This document shows positions 7,524 through 13,900 of a stretch of 15,940 nucleotides of DNA, piece by piece (position 1 is the first letter of the stretch; each line of letters begins with the position of its first letter). Origin of the DNA: Microbacteriaceae bacterium (GTDB lineage Bacteria; Actinomycetota; Actinomycetes; Actinomycetales; Microbacteriaceae). The notes beneath the pieces are model-generated. The model made no database searches. It worked only from the letters and a program-made list of their open reading frames with translations, and had not been told where the DNA came from. The stretch spans positions 1 to 15,940 of the forward strand of contig CANFKN010000010.1 in the NCBI GenBank assembly GCA_947447385.1, given 5' to 3'. A program made the position numbers and the translations under genes.

Positions 7524-7542
7524 TGTAAAGTATTTGTAAAGT
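7524..7542. promoter_or_regulatory. Direct repeat TGTAAAGT, 11-bp period
   Basis: TGTAAAGT occurs at 7524-7531 and again at 7535-7542, one helical turn apart, in the 184-nt divergent space between the EboE-like gene and the XRE-cupin regulator. It lies 45-63 nt upstream of the regulator start. This spacing suits tandem binding on one face of the helix by the neighbouring regulator. The rest of the space (7403-7586) is AT-rich with no clear promoter. Confidence 0.35.
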
Positions 7543-7586
7543 TGTTTGCAATAAATTGAACACATTTTGGTGCTGATTTAGGAGTT

Positions 7587-8309
7587 ATGGTGAATTTCGA
7601 TATTGGGGCGGAACTTCGACGAGTGCGTGTCGCTCGCAAACTCAGTTTGCGCAGCGTAGCTTCGGCTGTGAACGTTTCGGCAAGCCTGCTTTCGCAAGTC
7701 GAAACCGGCAAGACCCAACCATCGGTTAGCACCCTTTATTCACTGGTAAACCACCTGGGAATTTCGCTTGACGGTCTGATGAAGGGTCAAGCTCAATCAG
7801 GTGGCGAGGCTCTGAGTTCAAGTGAATATGAAGACGGTCACCACGGCATCGTTCAACGCCGAAGTGAAAACCCTGCAATCGAAATGGAAAACGGTGTGGT
7901 CTGGGAGCGTCTTGCCGACGGAGGTCGCGATGACGCTGACCCTCTAATGGTCACCTACGAGCCAGGCAGTTCGAGTTCGGTCGAAGGCAAAATGATGCGC
8001 CACGATGCTCTCGAATATGGCGTGATCATTGAAGGCACCCTGACCTTGCGCATCGAAAACGATTCGCACGTGCTTTCACCCGGCGACTCGTTTAGCTTCG
8101 ATGCAAACCAGCTGCACATGTATGAAAACAACTCACCGAAACCTGCCCGTGGCATCTGGTTCGTTATTGCCAACCGTGACGCCAAAGTGCAAGACCTAAG
8201 CAACCTTGGCCCAGCCAAGGGTTCTTCAACCCAATTGCCTGCCAGATCAGCCGTTGACGTTCTGAACGTCATGGGCGACGCAAAAACACGCAAACTTCGC
8301 GGTCACTAA
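7587..8309 (+). CDS. XRE-family regulator with C-terminal cupin domain
   Basis: A 240-residue cytoplasmic DNA-binding regulator. Residues 8-63 form an XRE/Cro-type helix-turn-helix (LRRVRVARKLSLRSVASAVNVSASLLSQVE, then TQPSVSTLYSLVNHLGISL). Residues about 120-196 form a cupin_2 barrel (HDALEYGVIIEGTLTLRIE, then LSPGDSFSFDANQLHMYEN), the usual small-molecule sensor in this family. The class normally represses or activates neighbouring catabolic genes, and the gene is divergent from the EboE-like/oxidoreductase pair, its likely target. AGGAG at 7580-7584 is only 2 nt from ATG 7587 but 5 nt from GTG 7590, so the true start may be one codon later. Effector unknown. Confidence 0.88.
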   Translation: MVNFDIGAELRRVRVARKLSLRSVASAVNVSASLLSQVETGKTQPSVSTLYSLVNHLGISLDGLMKGQAQSGGEALSSSEYEDGHHGIVQRRSENPAIEMENGVVWERLADGGRDDADPLMVTYEPGSSSSVEGKMMRHDALEYGVIIEGTLTLRIENDSHVLSPGDSFSFDANQLHMYENNSPKPARGIWFVIANRDAKVQDLSNLGPAKGSSTQLPARSAVDVLNVMGDAKTRKLRGH

Positions 8310-8311
8310 CG

Positions 8312-8325
8312 TTTGACGGGTCAAA
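8312..8325. terminator. Short hairpin between convergent genes (weak terminator candidate)
   Basis: TTTGA (8312-8316) and TCAAA (8321-8325) form a 5-bp stem around CGGG, just after the regulator stop. The stem is AT-rich and no T-run follows, so termination would be weak. The 45-nt gap between the regulator and the converging pckG gene holds no better candidate. Confidence 0.25.
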
Positions 8326-8354
8326 ACTGCATAGGCGTTGAGTCAGCAGGCCGC

Positions 8355-10157
8355 CTAGGCCGCTGCCCCTTGAAGCCTTGACTGCAGCGCTTTCAACTCT
8401 GAGTCCAGCGCTCCAGGCACGTGCCCGTCAAAGGTTTCGTAGTAATCACCAATCATTTCGGCCTCAGCAAGCCAAGATGTTTTGTTAATGTCAAAGAGCT
8501 CTTTGAGGCCATCCTCGCTCAGTTGCACATCAGTCAGATTGAGTTCACCGTCGGCTGGAACAATGCCGACCGCTGACTCTCGCCCTGAAACCTCGCCTTC
8601 AAGTCGCTTGATAATCCAGTCAACAACGCGAAGGTTGTCTGAGAAGCCAGGCCAAATGAACTTGCCGTTTGAGTCTTTTCTGAACCAGTTGACCTGAAAA
8701 ATCTGAGGTCTGCCTGCCTCGCTGAGACTCTCGCCAACTTCGAGCCAGTGCGACCAGTAGTCAGCCATGTTGTAACCACAGAATGGCAGCATTGCAAACG
8801 GGTCTCGGCGAAGCACGCCGACTGGCCCTTCGGCCGCAGCGGTCTGCTCTGAAGAGATTGTCGAACCCATAAAGACTCCGTGTGCCCAAGAGTTCGCCTG
8901 TGTGACCAATGGCACATTTGTGGCGCGACGACCACCGAACAGAATGGCGTCAACTTCGAAGCCCTCGGTGCGGTTCCAGTCGTCGGGAGTGGTCAGGCAG
9001 TTTGAAATCGGAACGCAGAAACGCGAGTTTGGGTGCGCCGCAGGTGTTTCAGACTCGGGGGTCCAGTCGTTGCCGCGCCAGTCAATCAGGTGATCAGGCT
9101 TCTCGTCGGTCAGGCCTTCCCACCAAACGTCGCCATCATCGGTGAGCGCCACGTTGGTGAAAATAGTGTTCGAGCGAATCGCATCAATCGCATTCTTGTT
9201 GGTCTTGACGCTCGTGCCAGGGGCAACACCAAAAAAGCCGGTCTCTGGGTTGATTGCAACCAATCGTCCGTTGGCGTTTGGCGCCAGCCAGGCAATGTCG
9301 TCGCCAATGGTCTCAACTTTGTAACCCTCGAGGTTTGGCATGAGCATTGCAAAGTTGGTCTTGCCGCAGGCTGAGGGAAAAGCGGCGGTGAACGTGAACT
9401 TCTTGCCGGCAGGGGAGGTAACGCGCATGATCAGCATGTGCTCAGCGAGCCAGCCTTGGTCTCGACCTTGAATCGAGCCGATGCGAAGAGCCATAGCCTT
9501 TTTGCCGAGCAGTGAGTTGCCGCCATAGCCCGAGCCGAAGCTCCAGATTTCGCGGGTTTCAGAGAAATGCACAACTTTGATTTTCTCTGGGTTGCATGGC
9601 CACGCGCGGTTGGTTGTCCAGGCGTTGTCTTCATTTAGCGGCACGCCAACCGAGTGAACTGCTGGCACCCACTCAGCGCCCGCCTCGATGCACTCTTTCA
9701 CCTTGGTTGAGACTGTGGTCATGACTGCCATCGAAGCAACCACATAAGGGGAGTCGGTCACTTCAATGCCGAAACGCGCCTGCGGTGAATCAATCGGGCC
9801 CATCGAGAACGGAATCACATACATCGTGCGCCCCGCCATGCATCCGTCGAAAAGTGTTTTGAGTTCAGCTCGCATTAGTTCAGGTTCGACCCAGTTGTTC
9901 GTAGGGCCGGCATCCTCGCGCTTTTCTGAGCAAATGAAGGTGCGCTCTTCAACGCGAGCGACGTCGCGTGGATCGGTGCGGGCGAGAAAACTGTTTGGTC
10001 GAAGTTCAGAATTTAAGGCGATTAGCGTCTTTTCACGCACGAGGCCTGCGAGAATCTCGCGCTGTTCGGCGGCTTCGCCGGTGACCCAGACTACGCGCTC
10101 TGGTTGAGTTAGTTGAGCGATATTGTCAACCCAAGTTTGCAACGGTGATCGAGACAT
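8355..10157 (-). CDS. pckG: Phosphoenolpyruvate carboxykinase (GTP)
   Basis: Catalyses oxaloacetate + GTP to phosphoenolpyruvate + GDP + CO2, the entry step of gluconeogenesis, in the cytoplasm. The 600-residue length is normal for the GTP-dependent class. The P-loop with the reactive cysteine, FPSACGKTNFAML, lies at 260-272 (Cys264, Lys266, Thr267). Other family segments are FGSGYGGNSLLGKKA (207-221), GDDIAWL (285-291), FGGRR (407-411) and WPGFSDNLRVVDWI (502-515). The ATG at 10157 follows AAAGGAG with a 5-nt gap. It appears to be transcribed alone from its own promoter (see 10203-10235). It stands between two catabolic gene sets that feed central metabolism. The end of the gene carries a 9-bp in-frame duplication over the stop: GCGGCCTAG, then GCGGCCTGC, then TGA. 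Confidence 0.97.
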   Translation of the reverse strand: MSRSPLQTWVDNIAQLTQPERVVWVTGEAAEQREILAGLVREKTLIALNSELRPNSFLARTDPRDVARVEERTFICSEKREDAGPTNNWVEPELMRAELKTLFDGCMAGRTMYVIPFSMGPIDSPQARFGIEVTDSPYVVASMAVMTTVSTKVKECIEAGAEWVPAVHSVGVPLNEDNAWTTNRAWPCNPEKIKVVHFSETREIWSFGSGYGGNSLLGKKAMALRIGSIQGRDQGWLAEHMLIMRVTSPAGKKFTFTAAFPSACGKTNFAMLMPNLEGYKVETIGDDIAWLAPNANGRLVAINPETGFFGVAPGTSVKTNKNAIDAIRSNTIFTNVALTDDGDVWWEGLTDEKPDHLIDWRGNDWTPESETPAAHPNSRFCVPISNCLTTPDDWNRTEGFEVDAILFGGRRATNVPLVTQANSWAHGVFMGSTISSEQTAAAEGPVGVLRRDPFAMLPFCGYNMADYWSHWLEVGESLSEAGRPQIFQVNWFRKDSNGKFIWPGFSDNLRVVDWIIKRLEGEVSGRESAVGIVPADGELNLTDVQLSEDGLKELFDINKTSWLAEAEMIGDYYETFDGHVPGALDSELKALQSRLQGAAA

Positions 10158-10202
10158 GAAGACTCCTTTGTCAGCACGATTGTTCAGCTACGCTTATTTG
10201 CT

Positions 10203-10219
10203 GTTAAGCATACCTTAAC
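10203..10219. promoter_or_regulatory. Palindromic operator candidate over the pckG -10
   Basis: GTTAAG (10203-10208) and CTTAAC (10214-10219) form a perfect 6-bp inverted repeat with a 5-nt centre, and the repeat covers the proposed -10 hexamer. That is the classic placement for a repressor site. It faintly resembles a DtxR-type iron box on the minus strand, but one half matches poorly. Confidence 0.45.
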
Positions 10220-10235
10220 GAAAACGAGTCTTCAA
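10207..10235 (-). promoter_or_regulatory. Probable sigma-70-type promoter of pckG
   Basis: On the minus strand TTGAAG (10235-10230) and TATGCT (10212-10207) stand exactly 17 bp apart; each matches the consensus hexamer at 4 of 6 positions. Transcription would begin near 10200, giving a leader of about 40 nt before the pckG ATG. Confidence 0.5.
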
Positions 10236-10290
10236 TTATTTCCAAGCAGCCCAAACTTTCGCCAACAAAGAGCGAGTCAAAGGGCTAAAG

Positions 10291-10341
10291 CCTTTTAGGC
10301 GACTGGGGTTGCGATGGCCTTTTAGGCGACTGGCGTTGCGA
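10291..10341 (-). repeat. Tandem duplication of the GntR gene 3' end
   Basis: A 24-bp sequence starting CCTTTTAGGCGACTGG occurs at 10291-10314 and 10318-10341 with a single mismatch and a 27-bp period. The second copy contains the last codons and the TAA of the GntR gene (ATPVA-stop). The first copy lies just beyond the stop and, since 27 is a multiple of three, repeats ATPVA-stop in the same frame. Near identity points to a recent duplication. Confidence 0.85.
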
Positions 10342-10981
10342 AGACCTCAGGGTGCTGCGCCAGCAGCAGACGGGTGCGGCGAATGTGACCGGCAATCATG
10401 CGCTCAGCATCTTCAGAGTCGCGGCGAGTGATCGCCTCGACGAGCAGCTTGTGTTCAAGGTGGGTGACGTCAAGACCGGGGCTGCCCGCAATATTCGCAT
10501 AGGCCCGACGGTAGTGCTGCGTGGTGTTCCAGAGACGCTCGACGATCTCTTTGAGAGTTGTGTTTGGCGCGCCTGAATAGCTCAACATGTGAAACTCGCG
10601 GTCAAGCTGCATAAAGGCAGCCACATCGCGGTTGCCCTGCATTTCGTTCGCTAGTTCGTCGAGGCGGGCAAGTTGCTTGGCCGTTAGGTTTGCGAGGCTT
10701 TCGCGAAGCAACAAAGGCTCCAGTCGCTCACGAATTTCATATTGCTCGAGACACTGCTCGCGCGTGAGGCTGGCGACCCAAGCGCCCTGGTTCGAAACGA
10801 CTTGAACCAAACCGTCAGTTTCGAGAATGCGCAGAGCCTCGCGCACCGGAATGCGGCTGGCTTGATATTCCTCAGCGAGCTCTTCTTGGCGAATGCGCTC
10901 ACCTGGCAACCATGACCCGGCCAAAATCTTCGCTCGCAGCTGGTCTGCGATGCGGTGGCTGGCAACGTTGGGTGAGGTCAT
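10322..10981 (-). CDS. GntR-family transcription regulator, FCD (FadR) subfamily
   Basis: A 219-residue regulator with an N-terminal winged helix (about 8-72: IADQLRAKILAGSWLPGERI, EELAEEYQASRIPVREALRIL, GLV). The all-helical FCD ligand domain spans about 78-205. The FCD metal-ligand pattern is visible: Asp127 and His131 in DREFH, His177 in HLEHKLL and His199 in AGHIRR, so it likely senses an organic acid bound at a metal. The ATG at 10981 has no convincing ribosome binding site and may be read from a leaderless or coupled mRNA. It lies 51 nt after the VOC gene and shares the upstream motif GCCAAATAC with the VOC/E1 divergent promoter, so it probably controls itself and the E1-E2-aldehyde dehydrogenase operon. 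Its 3' end is duplicated (see 10291-10341). Confidence 0.9.
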   Translation of the reverse strand: MTSPNVASHRIADQLRAKILAGSWLPGERIRQEELAEEYQASRIPVREALRILETDGLVQVVSNQGAWVASLTREQCLEQYEIRERLEPLLLRESLANLTAKQLARLDELANEMQGNRDVAAFMQLDREFHMLSYSGAPNTTLKEIVERLWNTTQHYRRAYANIAGSPGLDVTHLEHKLLVEAITRRDSEDAERMIAGHIRRTRLLLAQHPEVFATPVA

Positions 10982-10999
10982 GAGATCTGTTCTAGAGAA

Positions 11000-11008
11000 G
11001 TATTTGGC
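11000..11008 (-). promoter_or_regulatory. GCCAAATAC motif upstream of the GntR gene
   Basis: GCCAAATAC, read on the minus strand at 11008-11000, ends 19 nt before the GntR start codon. The identical 9-mer occurs on the plus strand at 11608-11616 between the VOC gene and the E1 gene. It is a candidate autoregulatory half-site for the GntR protein. Confidence 0.4.
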
Positions 11009-11032
11009 TAATTGTGGGCAAGTCAGCGAAAC

Positions 11033-11575
11033 CTAGTTGGCAGGGTTTGCTGGGTGCCACAAAAGTCTATTGGCTGATGCCTCATAGGCTTTGCCCTGAG
11101 GGTAGCTCACGAGCTCGAACTGCATGCCCCAAGGGCTCAAGAAATACAGCCACTGTTGGCCAGCAGATGCGCCGCTGCTCGCGGTCGGCGCGCTGAGCAT
11201 CCTGATGTTGTGACGCTCGAGGTGTGCCACGGCGGCGCTCATGTCATCAACATAGAAGGCGATGTGGTGGCCACCTACGTCGCTGTTTTTGGGTTGCTCT
11301 TGGTTTTGATCGGGTGCTTCGTATTCAAAAACTTCGAAGTTTGGCCCAAACTGGCAGCGATAGAAGCGAAGTTCTTTTAGAACCGAACGGGGGTGAATGT
11401 TCAGGTGTTCGGTAAACCAATCATCCTCTTTGATCCAAGGCCCGAGGCTATAGATGAACTCGGCCCCGATTACGTTTACAAAGAAGTCGTGAGCCTGCTC
11501 AATGTCGGGCACCGTGAAGCCGATGTGTTCGGCACCCCGAAGGCCGGGCAACCCCTTGCTGGTTGAATCGTTCAT
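11033..11575 (-). CDS. VOC-family (glyoxalase/dioxygenase-fold) protein
   Basis: A 180-residue vicinal-oxygen-chelate protein. Two beta-alpha-beta-beta-beta modules are visible: LRGAEHIGFTVPDIEQAHDFFVNVIGAEFIYS (12-43) and GGHHIAFYVDDMSAAVAHLERHNI (101-124). Plausible metal ligands are His17, Glu84 (in FEVFEYE), His103 or His104, and Glu154 (MQFELV), the usual H-E-H-E set. VOC enzymes include lyases, isomerases, epimerases and ring-cleaving dioxygenases, so the reaction is open. Its divergence from an E1/E2 operon suggests it prepares or isomerises an intermediate for that complex. No ribosome binding site precedes the ATG at 11575. The protein ends in a doubled PAN (HPANPAN). Confidence 0.85.
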   Translation of the reverse strand: MNDSTSKGLPGLRGAEHIGFTVPDIEQAHDFFVNVIGAEFIYSLGPWIKEDDWFTEHLNIHPRSVLKELRFYRCQFGPNFEVFEYEAPDQNQEQPKNSDVGGHHIAFYVDDMSAAVAHLERHNIRMLSAPTASSGASAGQQWLYFLSPWGMQFELVSYPQGKAYEASANRLLWHPANPAN

Positions 11576-11581
11576 AGGTCT

Positions 11582-11662
11582 AATGTATCCACAAATGGCA
11601 CAAAACTGCCAAATACCTTGATAACGAAACGATATATCTTTGCAAATGTATCCATTTTGGCA
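11582..11662. promoter_or_regulatory. Divergent operator region: two TGTATCCA...TGGCA repeats
   Basis: AATGTATCCA followed after 3-4 bases by TGGCA occurs at 11582-11600 and 11645-11662 as a direct repeat. Between them TGCCAAATAC (11607-11616) forms an inverted repeat with the first TGGCA (11596-11600), and GCCAAATAC is also found before the GntR gene. The first copy abuts the VOC start codon and the second lies in the proposed E1 promoter spacer, so one repressor could close both directions. Confidence 0.55.
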
Positions 11663-11669
11663 TTACACT
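11640..11669 (+). promoter_or_regulatory. Possible promoter of the E1-E2 operon
   Basis: TTGCAA (11640-11645) and TACACT (11664-11669) are spaced by 18 bp, giving a start near 11676 and a leader of roughly 25 nt before GTG 11702. Both hexamers are imperfect. The position of the second TGTATCCA repeat between them supports the assignment. Confidence 0.35.
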
Positions 11670-11701
11670 GAAAAAATCAAGGTTCACTTACAAAGGAGCA
11701 A

Positions 11702-13900
11702 GTGCCCGTGCCAACGATAAAAAAGCTTGAAGCAGCATCACCGTGGGTTTATCTGACCACCACCGCGGCAGATTACAAAGCCGCCGACCCGCAGCTCTTG
11801 GCAGACATGCTTGCCCAGCTGCACCTGATTCGCGCATTCGAAGAAGCGGTGCTTGATCTTGCAGGCGAAGGCCTAGTGCACGGCCCGGCTCACTCGAGCA
11901 TCGGGCAAGAAGGTGGCGCAGTCGGTTCAGGAGTGCGTTTGCGCCCGACCGACGCAGTGAACGGCACGCACCGCGGCCACCACCAGTTTTTGTCGAAGGC
12001 ACTTTCATATGTCGCTCAAGACGGTTTCAAGCTAGACAATCTCGTCGAAGCTAAAACCCAAAAACTTCTAACTCGCACCCTCGCCGAGATTCTCGGCCTT
12101 GAGCAGGGTTTCTCTCGCGGTCGCGGTGGCTCAATGCACCTGCAGTGGCTTGAGGCCGGGGCACTCGGCACTAACGCAATCGTCGGTGGCGGTGTTCCGC
12201 TTGCCGCTGGCAACGCTTGGTCACAGCGTCATGCTAAAACCAGTGACATCACAGTGACCTACTTCGGCGATGGAGCGACCAACATTGGTTCAGTTCTAGA
12301 GACCATGAACTTGGCAGCTGCCTGGAGCCTGCCGCTTTGCTTCTTTATCGAGAACAACCTCTATGCGGTTTCAACCAATGTCAATGAGGTCACTCACGAA
12401 CCGCGCCTATCAGCACGTGCTCTCGGGTTCAACCTGCCATCATGGCGTGTTGACGGCATGGACCCCCTGGCAGTTCACCTCGCCATGGAACAAGCTGGCG
12501 AATACATGCGCAGCGGCAAGGGTCCTGCACTCATCGAGGCTGAGGTCTATCGATTCTTTCACCAAAATGGTCCATACCCTGGCAGTGCTTTTGGTTATCG
12601 CGACAAGGCTGAAGAAGCAGCCTGGCGAGCCCGCGACCCGCTAAACCGTCTGGCAAAAGAGATGAAGAAGCTCGGTCAGATCGATGACAAGGGCGTCGCA
12701 TCAGTGCGCGAGCAAGCTCAGACTGCAATGAAGCTGGCAGTTGCCACAGTGGTTGAAGCTGACCCCAACGGCCAAGCCGGCACCCGTCGCATCAAACCAA
12801 ACCTTTGGCCAGACGCCAGCTTTGTCGACACCGGTGTTCGTGGCGATGCCAGTGAACTAGCCGGCGCGCGCACGCTTGAATCTGAAGCGGTAGCCGGCAG
12901 CAAAACCGAAGTGAAGTTCATTGATGCGGTCGCTGCCGTGATGGACCGCAACATGGAGCGTTCAGCAGACATCATCACGATGGGCGAAGACATCCACCGT
13001 CTAAAAGGCGGCACAAACGGTGCCACCAAGGGCCTCTCGGCGAAGTTTCCTGACCGCACGCTCGGCACTCCAATCAGCGAGAACGCCTTCGCCGGCCTAG
13101 CCTGCGGCATCGCAACCGACGGTCGCTATCGCCCAGTGGTTGAGTTTATGTACCCCGACTTTGTTTGGGTGGCGGCCGACCAGGTGTTCAACCAAATCGG
13201 CAAGGCTCGTCACATGTTTGGCGGCACCAACCCAGTGCCGCTAGTGCTACGCACCAAGGTCGCAATGGGTTCGGGCTATGGCTCGCAACACCTCATGGAC
13301 CCAGCCGGCATTTTTGCTACCAACCCAGGGTGGCGCATCGTTGCTGCATCAACACCTCACGACTACATCGGTTTGATGAACGCCGCTCTGACCTTGCAAG
13401 ACCCAGTGCTCGTAATCGAGCACATGGACCTCTACAACACCTCAGGCGAGATTCCTGACGGCGACCTCGACTATCAGATCGAACTCGGCAAAGCCAAGGT
13501 TCGCCGCGAAGGCAAAGCCCTGACCGTGCTCACCTATCTTTCGATGGTTGGCCACAGTCTTGAAGCGGCCGAACAGACCGGCATCGACGCTGAAGTGATC
13601 GACCTTCGTTGGCTCGACCGCGCAAGCATCGACTGGGCCACCATCGGCGAATCAATCAAAAAGACCAACAACGTTTTGATTGTTGAACAGGGCGCTAAAG
13701 GCACCAGCTATGGAGCCTGGCTCGCCGACGAAATTCAGCGTCGATTCTTTGACTATCTCGACCAACCAATCGAACGCGTTACCGGTGGCGAAGCAGCCCC
13801 AAGCATCTCGAAGGTGCTTGAGCGCGCAGCCATTGCCAAGACCGAAGAAGTCGTAGTCGGCTTAAAGAAGGTAGTCGCAGGCCGCGGAGGTGCCCGCTAA
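11702..13900 (+). CDS. Fused E1 alpha/beta subunit of a 2-oxoacid dehydrogenase-type complex
   Basis: A 732-residue thiamine-diphosphate enzyme in which E1 alpha (about 30-360) and E1 beta (about 400-715) are one chain. The alpha part has the cofactor motif GDG (189-191), 26 residues, then NN (218-219), plus THRGHHQFL (89-97) and GRGGSMH (140-146). The beta part has ISENAFAGLACG with the likely cofactor-activating Glu460, then YPDFVWVAADQVFNQIGKARH (484-504). The substrate side is atypical: YRFFHQNGPYPGSAFGYRD (283-301) instead of the usual short H-S loop, and GYGSQHLMDP (525-534) instead of HSQSLE. It decarboxylates or cleaves a 2-oxoacid or acetoin-like compound and passes the acyl group to the E2 encoded next. 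AAAGGAG at 11692-11698 is 3 nt from GTG 11702 and 9 nt from GTG 11708, so the start could be either. Confidence 0.88.
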   Translation: MPVPTIKKLEAASPWVYLTTTAADYKAADPQLLADMLAQLHLIRAFEEAVLDLAGEGLVHGPAHSSIGQEGGAVGSGVRLRPTDAVNGTHRGHHQFLSKALSYVAQDGFKLDNLVEAKTQKLLTRTLAEILGLEQGFSRGRGGSMHLQWLEAGALGTNAIVGGGVPLAAGNAWSQRHAKTSDITVTYFGDGATNIGSVLETMNLAAAWSLPLCFFIENNLYAVSTNVNEVTHEPRLSARALGFNLPSWRVDGMDPLAVHLAMEQAGEYMRSGKGPALIEAEVYRFFHQNGPYPGSAFGYRDKAEEAAWRARDPLNRLAKEMKKLGQIDDKGVASVREQAQTAMKLAVATVVEADPNGQAGTRRIKPNLWPDASFVDTGVRGDASELAGARTLESEAVAGSKTEVKFIDAVAAVMDRNMERSADIITMGEDIHRLKGGTNGATKGLSAKFPDRTLGTPISENAFAGLACGIATDGRYRPVVEFMYPDFVWVAADQVFNQIGKARHMFGGTNPVPLVLRTKVAMGSGYGSQHLMDPAGIFATNPGWRIVAASTPHDYIGLMNAALTLQDPVLVIEHMDLYNTSGEIPDGDLDYQIELGKAKVRREGKALTVLTYLSMVGHSLEAAEQTGIDAEVIDLRWLDRASIDWATIGESIKKTNNVLIVEQGAKGTSYGAWLADEIQRRFFDYLDQPIERVTGGEAAPSISKVLERAAIAKTEEVVVGLKKVVAGRGGAR

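Noticed and set aside
7445..7732. 95-residue minus-strand frame across the divergent control region
   Set aside because: It overlaps the helix-turn-helix coding part of the XRE-cupin gene and the AT-rich intergenic space; composition and context fit a chance frame.
8534..8953. 139-residue minus-strand frame inside pckG
   Set aside because: It is the same strand but another frame of pckG, which is fully supported by its motifs and length.
10203..10221. DtxR/IdeR iron box at the pckG promoter
   Set aside because: One half resembles the consensus but the other half mismatches at several positions, and PEP carboxykinase is not a typical iron-regulated gene; kept only as a generic palindrome.
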